Shown piece by piece: positions 56,401 to 64,000 of a DNA stretch of 64,000 bases. Within the stretch, counting starts at the first letter, position 1, and each line of letters opens with the position of its first letter. Source of the stretch: Desmodus rotundus (Eukaryota; Chordata; Mammalia; Chiroptera; Phyllostomidae); NCBI RefSeq assembly GCF_022682495.2, contig NC_071392.1, positions 104,522,896 to 104,586,895 of the forward strand. Reading direction: 5' to 3'. Below the pieces are notes generated by a model. That model was not told the origin of the DNA, ran no database searches, and saw only the letters and a program-made list of their open reading frames with translations. A program made the translations under genes and the position numbers.

Positions 56401-59400
56401 GTGACACCAGGGGTGGGGATTCCTGCCTCAATTCTGCTTGTATGGAGACCGGGAGTCCGAGAGGTTAGTGCTTAGAGTGGCAGAGCCAGGATATGAACCT
56501 GAATTTGTGTGACTCCAAGCTCCACATTCTTCCCTCCTTTCGTGGTTTTCTCTTTCATTCTTAGGAGATAATTCCAAACCACGGGAGAGCTGCCAGAGTG
56601 CCCATCCCAGGTTCTGGGGGAAGGATCCTCTTCCTGGGAAATTCTCCACCCAGGGGGGCAGCATGAAATGAGCCATGCCTGTGCCACTGTTTCTAAATAA
56701 TCACCAACTAGTTATGTCCCAACCTGCCTCTTGAAAGGCTTCCAGACAGTTTAAAGTAATTGGTTGCTGTTTTAGAACTATTACAATAAAAACCCAGGGA
56801 CAGGAGTCTAGTAGTATCAGGGGATTTGGGGAATAATTATGTCAAAAAACTAGGCTAAGGCATATTGTTGCAGTTCTACACAAAAATTCTGAGCTTCCTG
56901 GCACCAAGGCAAAAAGGGAAACTCTGCCTTGATGTTAACCTAAAAATAAAAAGGCCTTTCAAAGTAAGAGGCAACAAGCATTTCTTTGACATCAAACGAA
57001 AAGCTATTCCAGAAGCACTGATTCAGGCAGAAACCCAAATAGTGTTCCAATTAGGAGCCAAAGACAAGGGGTATTTATGAGAAAGGGAAGGGGAACAATG
57101 ACATCAATAGAAGGAAGTAATTTCTATTGGTGCAGATAACAGTGATGTTAATTCTAAGCAATGTTTTTAATTTTCAGTCCAGTAGTCACCAGTCTGGTAG
57201 TCATCATCTCTGTTTTCTTGTTATCTTTGCAAACAGTTTATCGGGCCACAAGCTTGCTTTAAGCCCAGTCCAAAGGTTATTTTGCCCCATTTTTCCCTCC
57301 CTCCCTCCCTTCCTTCCGCTTTTCTTCATTTATTTTCAGAGAGAGGGGGAGGGAGAAAGAGAGGGAGAGAAACATCAGTGTGAGAGAGAAACGTCACACC
57401 TCCGACCCGGGGACCTGGCCCAAAACTCAGGCATTTGGCCTGACTGGGAATCAAACCAGCAACCAAACTTTCAGTTCACAGGCTGGTGCTCAGTGCCACA
57501 CCAGCCAGGGCTTTTCTTTTTAAAGAAAAATTGATTTAAGGGTGAGAGAGACAGAAACAGAAACATTGATTTGTTGTTCCACTTATTGATGCATTCATTG
57601 GTTGCTCCCTGCCTTCAATGTACTATTCCAGAGCTGTTAGCTCCCTACTTCAATGTACTACTGCAGAACTGTTAGCTCCCTGCCTTCAATGTACTACTGC
57701 AGAGCTGTTAGCTCCCTACCTTCAGTGTGCTACTGCAGAGCTGTTAGCTCCCTGCCTTCAATGTGCTACTCCAGAGCTGTTAGCTCCCTGCCTTCAATGT
57801 GCTACTCCAGAGCTGTTAGCTCCCTACTTCAATGTACTACTGCAGAGCTGTTAGCTCCCTACTTCAATGTGCTACTGCAGAGCTGTTAGCTCCCTACCTT
57901 CAATGTACTACTGCTGAGCTGTTAGCTCCCTACTTCAATGTGCTACTGCAGAGCTGTTAGCTCCCTACCTTCAGTGTGCTACTGCAGAGCTGTTAGCTCC
58001 CTGCCTTCAATGTACTACTGCTGAGCTGTTAGCTCCCTACTTCAATGTGCTACTCCAGAGCTGTTAGCTCCCTACCTTCAGTGTGCTACTGCAGAGCTGT
58101 TAGCTCCCTGCCTTCAATGTACTACTGCTGAGCTGTTAGCTCCCTACTTCAATGTGCTACTCCAGAGCCTACTTTCTCTGTTCTAGTAAAAATTTCCAAG
58201 AGTAGGTCTGGAACTCATTCACACTGAAAGGTAAAGCACTCGTAACTAGAAGTACTGTGTTAGCCCAAGGATTAGATGAAAGCTAATTTAAGTTCATTGG
58301 TAGGAAGGAGGCTTCCCTTCCTGCCCCTGAGGTCAGACTGCACTTGTAGCTATCTCTAGTGTCTGGACTCTTGGCCTTTGATCTTGAGGAGTCCCCATTC
58401 TGATAAAAGTGCCCCTTCGGCAATGCCAGATATCAGACTGACCAGCCGGCCACAGGGCTCCACAGTGATGTTTATTGTCATTGAATGAGCCTGTGGTGCC
58501 TGATGAACTCCCCACTTGGCTTGGGTGGAGGAAGTGTCACTTTTCTAGATCTGGCTTCTTTCAAGACATCATATTATCTGGTTGTCAGGGTTGATCAAGG
58601 TCAGAGTTCTCCAAGGTTGTCCTAACTCAGAGAGACAGTGAAGGACTTCAGGGACACCAGGGAGACTCTCTCCCTCTAAACCCCACCCCTCTCGTCCGTT
58701 GTTCAAGGCTGACAGTCCTCAGCCTGCAGCCAGTGCCTTCCATCCTGCATTGGGAGAGAAGACCGGAAGGAGAGGGACCGAGCGACTGCCATTTGCACCG
58801 GGGAGGAAGTGACTGACAGCAGGCTTTTCCTGAGAGAGAATGAATATTCAAACAGTGGCCAGACCATACACAAACAGAGAGCTCGGATCCACGACTGGCA
58901 TCAATAAGCACAGAAAGCCAAAGTACTTTCTATATGTCAGGTTTGAAACCACCATCTGTAGCAACCAGTCCAGAAGCCAAATCACAGCCCCTGTAACGAT
59001 CGCCCCAAAGAGCCAGGACTTGGCTGATGACTGACAGCTTCCCTAATTTTTGCCTGTACTAACGTAGGACCAACTGTGGACAGCCAAACGTGGACCCCTA
59101 GCCAATTGCACAGTACCCACTGCTTCTACTTAGCCTGCCTCACCGCTTCCCCACGGCAACAGCCTCCAGTCAGGGGACATCTGAAACCTTTTCTCATGAG
59201 AAAGCTTGCTCACTCCTCTGCCTGCCTTTGAGTCTCTGCCAAACATTGTGATGGCGGCTCACTCCCTTGCTGTACTAAACTCTGAATGAATAACCTTTGC
59301 TCATTCTTGAAAGGAGGGAAGGAAGGAAGGAGAGAGAGAAAGAGAGAAAAAAGAAAGGACAGGAGGGAGGGGTGAGGGAGAGAGGAAGGAAGGAAGGGAG

Positions 59401-62400
59401 GGAGAGAAAAAGAAAGAAAGAAAACAGGGGTCAGGACAGATGTGCTGGCCCCTAATCTAGAAGAATGGTCCTGGACTCATGCATGACAAGGTCCCAGTCA
59501 CAGAGGGAACAAGGCAAAAGCTGGGAGTGTTTATTTTATTTAACAAACCCTACAGAGCACTTTCTGTGTGCCAGATATTATTCTAATCACTTTACAATTA
59601 TGAACTAATTCTCATTAAAATCCCGAGAGTTATGAACAGTATGATGATCCTCACTTTATAGTGGGTTAAACTGCTCAGAGAGGTTAAGTGACTTTCCCAA
59701 GGTCACACAGCCCATGAGCTAGGATTTGAATGCAGGGGATCTGGCCATGTCCCTTCTGTTCGTTGCTGTTGAGGAAGAAGGGTTTCACCTGCCCTGGGAG
59801 CATCGCCGGGCAGGGTCTGGTGATCTGTCTGTCCCTGGTACCTGGGCCTCCGCTGGCCTCAGTCAGTAGCTACCAAGCAGAAAAGGAATGGGGAGCGAGT
59901 AGCAGCAGTGCCTGTCCTGCCACTGTGATGACGACAGGGTATGTGGGGCTCACTCGGGCTCACTGTGTCCCTTGTGCCCCCTACAGGGGACCCGAAGGTG
60001 CCCGTTTTGTACCACGTCGAGCGCACACGAACAGGGGCGAGCTTCTCGGTGCGCTCTGTGAAGGCCGTGCAGCACGGCCGGCCCATCTTCATCTGCCAGG
60101 CCTCCTTCCAGCAGGCCCAGCCCAGCCCCATACAGCACCAGTTCTGCATGCCCACGGTGCCCCCACCGGAGGGGCTGCTGGACTACGAGACCCTCATTGA
60201 CCAGTACTTAAGGTGAGAGACCTGGAGACTCCGGGACAGTGCCGTTGCCACCTGTGTGTGGGTCGCGGACTCCGTTAGTGCGTCTTGACCATTTAAAAAT
60301 ATGGACTCGGGAAGAAGGTACTGGGGTGTAATGTATGTAGTAGGGGTAAGAATGCTCGTGTGAAAGTTGAGTTTCAGTTGTGTGTGTCGGCCTGTCTGCG
60401 TGTGTACGTATGTAAAGTGCAGGCTTATGATTCAGCCAGTCCAGGTACAGTACAGTTTTACTGGTCGTTAAAATATTGAAACACTTCTGTAAGTACTTGG
60501 TAAATCTTCACCTCCCCAGTCCCTGTGTGACGCTCCCCCCCACCACACCTTTCAAGGTCACATGATCCAGCAGCCTAAGAGCTAATGCCTGGCAAGGGGA
60601 GGGCTCGCTCCTGCTGCCTTTGCCTTAGTGCATGTTAAATTTTTTAAAGATTTTATTTATTTACTTTTAGAGAGATGGGAAGGGAGAAAGAGAGGGAGAG
60701 AAACAGTGATGTGCAAGAGATACATTGACTGGTTGCCTCTTGCACGCCCCCCACTGGGGACCTGGCCCGTGACCCAGGCATGTGCCCTGACCAGGAATTG
60801 AACCGGTGCAGTGACCCTTTGGTTCATAGGGCAGCATTCTGTCCACAGAGCCACACCAGCCAGGGCATGTTAAATATTTGAAATATCACCTGGTAAAATA
60901 TATTTCTTACTGGGATCACACTTGATAAAGTTGGAAAAATGCCGGGGCGAGGGAAAGCGCCCTGGGCTCCGACACCGGGCTGGCGCGTGGGCTTCGGCCA
61001 GGGCTCTGCTCTGATGCCCATTTGCTCTTGACTTTGCCCAATTCCCTGGCCTCTCAGAGCCCTGCTTCTTCATTTAAAAAATGTTTGTTTCTGCTCCGCC
61101 TGCTCACAGCTGTGTCTGAGGGAGAGCGCCTCTGTCTCGAGCTGCGTGCACGGGCGGCAGCAGGTGGGGCAAGTGTGGTTTTGAACCTGGGAAAGCTCTA
61201 GGTTCAAATCTAGACCCTGTCTCTACTAGCTGTGTGAGTTTGGGCAAGTTGCTTTCCCACCCTGAGCCTATGCTCTGAGTTATAAAATGGTGCTAATCAT
61301 AATTCCTGCCTCGTAGGAAGGCTTCAGTGAGGATTAAATGAGGTAAGAGATTAATAAGGCACTTAGTGAGTGTTAGTAAATTGTAGTTATACCACTGTTG
61401 ACCGAGAGGAATAAGCTCAGAGCCTAGTTTGCGGTTGGAGCCCGAGAAATGTTTGCCGAAGTGAAAGGAGGACATTGTTCTTACAGGTCCCTGAATCTAA
61501 AGAGCTGTGCTGTCCAATAAGAAAGCCACACAGCATTGTATTTAACATTAGGTAGAAGAGTCCTGTTCCCCAGTCACACTAACCGCATTCCAGGCATGCG
61601 GTAGCCACCTGTGGCTGGGGGCTGCCACGGTGGACAGTGAAGATAGAGAACATTCCATCCCCACAGAATGGACAGTGCCCGAGAGGACAGGGATGAACGT
61701 GGAAATTCCGTCGTGTACCAGGCGTGGCTGTGACCAAGACAAAGGAGCTTCCCTGGAAGTGGGCTCCTCCCCCTGGGGACACAGTGTGTCCAATTGCTCA
61801 GGGTTAGGTGACTCAGTCCAAGTCGGGCAGCCTGGCCCCTGAGTGTTTGGAAGAGAGAGACAGTTAAGAGTGTGAACCATGGAGCCAGGCCGCCTGGGTC
61901 CAGACGCTAACTTCTGTACTCCCTGCCTGAGCAGGCTGCTCGGATTCTGCGCTTGTTGCAGGACTCACCCAGGGGGAGATAATCGCGCCTGACTTACAGG
62001 ATTGAGAGGAGCGAGTTACCGCGGGTGCAGGTACGCCTCGTGACTGTCCTGCGTTGGCTTTGTGCGCATTATCTTGCCTTCCCCAGTGTCACTGCGAGGC
62101 AGGCTGCTGTCACTGTTCGCATTTTGCAGATGGGTGAATGGGCTCAGGGAGATTACTAACTTGCGCAAAGCCACATGGCTCCTCAGAAGCAAAGAAGGGC
62201 TTCAAAGACTTGTCACTCCTGCCTGCCAGAGGGGAATTTTCAGGCTAAGGCCAGACTCCCTACAAAGGAATGAGGGGGTAGGAAGAAGCAGTTCAGAAGA
62301 CAGGCTTCCCCCCTCTCTGGGTCTCTAGCTCTTCTCCCCTTTACTTTCAGGGACCCTAACCTCCAAGAGAAGTACCGAGTTGGCCTGAACCGAATTGCCG

Positions 62401-63102
62401 CCCAGGACGTGCCCATTGAGATCAAGCCAGTAAACCCACCCACCCTGAGCCAGCTGCAGAACACAGAGCCCAGACAGATGTTCTGGGTGCGAGCCCGGGG
62501 CTATATTGGTAAGAGGACCCCCTGGCCTGCACCTCATTTGCCCTGTGTGGCCTTGGGCATGTTACTTCCCCTCTCTGGGCCTATTTCCTCATCCGCCTGA
62601 TGGGGAGGTTGGCTCAGCTTCTCACCAGGCCCGTCAGGCTTTTGCATGGGGAGAATGGGAGGCGACTGTAATCCTAATGTAGGCCCTTTCTGGGGAAGGC
62701 AAGGCACCTTGCTGAAATTCTTCCCCAGGTCCACTGCTACCTGTGTGGGAGACTTGGGGACTGAAGACTCCACCCCCTGCCAGGTGCCCTCATGCAGCGG
62801 ACAGTCTGCACGTCTGTGCGCGGCAGCCCCTTTCTCCTCGCCTCCCTGCAGGTCCTGAGCTGTAAAGCCCAGGAGCCCAGTGCTGATGGGGCTGGGACCT
62901 ATTGCAGGGGAGGGCGACATCAAGATGCACTGCTGCGTGGCTGCCTATATCTCGGACTATGCCTTCCTGGGCACAGCACTGCTGCCGCACCGGTGGCAGT
63001 GTAACGTGCACTTCATGGCCTCCTTGGACCACTCCATGTGGTTCCACGCCCCCTTCCGAGCGGACCGCTGGATGCTCTATCAGTGCGAGAGCCCCTGGGC
63101 TG
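53411..63102 (+). CDS. ACOT8: Acyl-CoA thioesterase 8 (partial, last exon beyond the window)
   Basis: Peroxisomal acyl-CoA thioesterase that hydrolyses a wide range of CoA esters. Coding exons: 53411-53529, 54789-54925, 59987-60212, 62351-62508, 62908-63102, in frame, giving 278 codons plus one base of about 319. It starts MTSPQAPEDGQGG; an in-frame TTG upstream at 53321 is not a likely start. Exons 2-3 encode the first HotDog domain (RLFGGQIMGQALVAAAKSVS, HSLHCYFVRAG, VERTRTGASFSVRSVKAVQ). Exons 4-5 begin the second, including MHCCVAAYISDYAFLG, whose Asp matches the human active-site Asp, and MASLDHSMWFHAPFRADRWM, which carries the active-site Ser region. The last exon, with the catalytic Gln and the C-terminal SKL peroxisomal signal, is not in view. 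Intron 2 is 5 kb and holds a minisatellite. Confidence 0.96.
53530..54788 (+). other. ACOT8 intron 1
   Basis: GT-AG intron of 1,259 bases. A MIR is at about 54440-54560 (GTGTGACCTTGCTAAAGCCA). Otherwise unique. Confidence 0.5.
55022..55043 (+). repeat. G22 homopolymer in ACOT8 intron 2
   Basis: An uninterrupted run of 22 G, 96 bases after the intron 2 donor. It is a potential G-quadruplex former on the transcribed RNA. Confidence 0.95.
55691..55895 (+). repeat. VES-type tRNA-derived SINE
   Basis: Head AGGCCCTGGCTGGTGTGGCT, tail CTCTCTAAAAATAAATAAAA, in ACOT8 intron 2. Confidence 0.92.
55896..57291 (+). other. ACOT8 intron 2, nothing recognised
   Basis: No exon, RNA gene or repeat that I can support, apart from short CT-rich tracts near 57295. 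Confidence 0.35.
57292..57512 (-). repeat. VES-type tRNA-derived SINE
   Basis: Minus-oriented: CTTCATTTATTTTCAGAGAG, GGGAATCAAACC, head ending GTGCCACACCAGCCAGGGC. Part of the A-box region is deleted. Confidence 0.9.
57515..57604 (-). repeat. SINE tail fragment, older subfamily
   Basis: Minus-oriented words AAAATTGATTTAAGGGTGAG, AGAAACATTGATTTGTTG and TTCCACTTATTGATGC. The head is missing, and the minisatellite starts at its right edge. Confidence 0.65.
57605..58168 (+). repeat. Minisatellite, 35/36-base unit, about 15.7 copies
   Basis: Tandem units of the form TTCAATGTRCTACTGCAG followed by AGCTGTTAGCTCCCTRCC. Fifteen full copies and a partial one are present. One-base length differences (CTAC-TT versus CTGCCTT) give 35- or 36-base units. 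From 57934 a three-unit, 107-base higher-order period repeats: TTCAATG at 57934, 58041 and 58148 starts equivalent units. Any open frame across it is incidental. Confidence 0.95.
58169..58839 (+). other. ACOT8 intron 2, nothing recognised
   Basis: Unique-looking sequence between the minisatellite and a possible LTR. No supportable feature. Confidence 0.35.
58840..59309 (+). mobile_element. Possible solo LTR remnant
   Basis: The layout suggests an LTR: TTTGAGTCTCTGCCAAACAT and CTGTACTAAACTCTGAATGA near the right end, then a polyadenylation-like GAATGAATAACCTTTGCTC and an end at TTCTTGA. No internal retroviral sequence is seen. The family is not assigned and the borders are rough. Confidence 0.4.
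59310..59424 (+). repeat. Purine-rich (GGAA/GAAA)n tract
   Basis: About 115 bases of nearly pure purine on the plus strand: GGAAGGAAGGAAGG, (AG)n and (AGAA)n blocks, with a few pyrimidine interruptions. Confidence 0.9.
59540..59745 (-). repeat. MIR
   Basis: CTTTCTGTGTGCCAGATATT and CAGAGAGGTTAAGTGACTTT, then CCCAAGGTCACACAGCCC: antisense MIR. Confidence 0.75.
60213..60639 (+). other. ACOT8 intron 3, 5' part
   Basis: A short imperfect (TG)n stretch is near 60378-60415. Nothing else is recognised. Confidence 0.4.
60640..60866 (-). repeat. VES-type tRNA-derived SINE
   Basis: Minus-oriented: TTTAAAGATTTTATTTATTT tail, head ending GAGCCACACCAGCCAGGGCA. Confidence 0.92.
61170..61390 (+). repeat. 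MIR
   Basis: GGTTCAAATCTAGACCCTGT, CTAGCTGTGTGAGTTTGGGC and TTATAAAATGGTGCTAATCA in MIR order. Confidence 0.75.
61502..61650. repeat. DNA transposon remnant (hAT-like)
   Basis: Starts GAGCTGTGCTGTCCAATA and ends TGGACAGTG, an inverted pair. The middle has GCGGTAGCCACCTGTGGCT. It resembles non-autonomous hAT elements; the family is uncertain. Confidence 0.45.
62055..62205 (-). repeat. MIR
   Basis: TTCGCATTTTGCAGATGGGT, then GCTCAGGGAGATTACTAACT and GCGCAAAGCCACATGGCT: antisense MIR before ACOT8 exon 4. Confidence 0.6.
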
Positions 63103-64000
63103 GTAAGTGTGGGGCCATGTGGGACAAGGGCACTGGCCTTGGGGTGGCAGGGAGCCTGCTTTTCTATAGGGTACCCATACAGGTCACTTGCTCTCCTGTC
63201 CCCCTAGGCTTTGGCATCCTTGTCTTTGAAATGACAGGGTGAGGCTGGAGGACAGGACATCTGCTCAGCTCTTAGTTGCTGTAGCACACTGGGACTGTGA
63301 CTCACTTAATCTCAGAGACCCAGTTCAGGTCCCAGAACCACTTCAGAGTCTCCGTATGACCTTGAGCAAGTCCCATCGCCTCTCCGAGCCTCAGCTTCCC
63401 AACCTAAATAGAGTTGTGTTAGAGTAGTAGTATCCCAACCTGGTGGCCCATCATACTACCACTTGGGGGAGCTTTGTCAAAATAGATGCTCGGATTCTAA
63501 GATTCTGACTCAGCAGGTCTTGGAAGAGGTCCAGGAAACTGTATTTCTAAGAAGCTCCGTAAGTGCTTCTGCCAATTAACCTGGTTGGGGCTGGGGGGCA
63601 CTCAACAATTTCTAAGGCCCTCGCTACTTGGAAGCTCCTCACCAGGCATGGAGAAACCCAGACTCGTTCATCAGTGTCTGGTGGCAGAGCCCTGGGTTCC
63701 TCTCCAAGGAAGTACTTTTCAAATGAAGAAAAGCCTCGCTTTGTACAACAGGGACAAAACTTAAGGGACTCTTTATACTCAGGGAAGGGGGACTCTCAAG
63801 TACCAACCACATCACAATACAGGACCAGCAACCTTGAAGTTGGGAGACTTGGGTTGGGGTTTGGCCCGATTCTTAAAGCCAAGTTCATGAGCCTCTCTAA
63901 ACTTCAGGCAGGCTCATATGGAAAAGGAGACAAGCAGCCCTGCTTCACTTGGCTGCTGTGAGGACTAAGTGAGCTGCACTGTGTGGAGGGGAAGCCAGCA
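63103..64000 (+). other. ACOT8 intron 5, right edge of window
   Basis: Starts at GTAAGTGT. Sense MIR at about 63270-63420 (GACCTTGAGCAAGTCCCATC) and a MER5-type hAT remnant at about 63425-63560 (TACCACTTGGGGGAGCTTTG). The last ACOT8 exon is not present. Confidence 0.6.

Noticed and set aside
57618..57889. Two 78-codon frames with repeated LLAPCLQCTTAE-like units
   Set aside because: They are frame readings of the minisatellite. Unit lengths of 35/36 shift the frame and no start context or splice site is present.
57605..58168. CRISPR-like array
   Set aside because: The repeats are contiguous with no unique spacers, and the genome is a vertebrate. It is a minisatellite.

Overview
The window looks like vertebrate nuclear DNA from a bat, most likely a yangochiropteran. 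The protein-coding exons match well-known mammalian genes. The interspersed repeats are dominated by a tRNA-derived SINE of the bat VES type, with a tRNA-like A box and B box, a pyrimidine-rich tail and an A-rich end. There are also L1 ends that look like young bat L1. The gene order PCIF1 - PLTP - CTSA - NEURL2 - SPATA25 - ZSWIM1 - ZSWIM3 - ACOT8 is the conserved block known from human chromosome 20q13.12, here in reverse orientation. Exon borders were set by eye from splice signals, reading-frame continuity and remembered family sequences. No alignment was run.

Layout. 1-1640: CpG-island promoter with a probable non-coding first exon of PCIF1 on the minus strand; the rest of that gene lies off the left edge. 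1640-13900: intergenic, filled with SINEs, antisense and sense L1 remnants, L2 and MIR. 14100-23560: PLTP (+), 15 coding exons. 23370-29110: CTSA (-), 15 exons including a short alternative first coding exon; its 3' end probably overlaps that of PLTP tail to tail. 29484-31490: NEURL2 (+), divergent from CTSA across a 375-base promoter with two CLEAR-like E-boxes. 32429-33494: SPATA25 (+), two exons. 34140-37200: ZSWIM1 (-). 38230-52914: ZSWIM3 (-), two coding exons around a 12.1 kb intron rich in L1, ERV and retrocopy debris. 53411 to beyond the right edge: ACOT8 (+), five of six coding exons present.

Functional picture. This is a housekeeping and tissue-specific gene cluster, not an operon. 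PLTP moves phospholipid between lipoproteins. CTSA is a lysosomal serine carboxypeptidase that protects beta-galactosidase and neuraminidase 1. NEURL2 is an NHR/SOCS-box E3 adaptor of muscle. SPATA25 is testis-associated. ZSWIM1 and ZSWIM3 are paralogous SWIM zinc-finger proteins related to MULE-type transposases. ACOT8 is the peroxisomal acyl-CoA thioesterase. Three promoter regions have CpG-rich, CCAAT or E-box architecture, and two of them are bidirectional.

I found no sign of a wholly undescribed system. The least ordinary items are a 35/36-base minisatellite with a 107-base higher-order period in ACOT8 intron 2, a small unidentified retroposed RNA with a perfect 16-base target-site duplication, an ERV remnant with a tRNA-Ile primer-binding site, a 22-G run just inside ACOT8 intron 2, and a perfect 18+18 palindrome built from a SINE tail.
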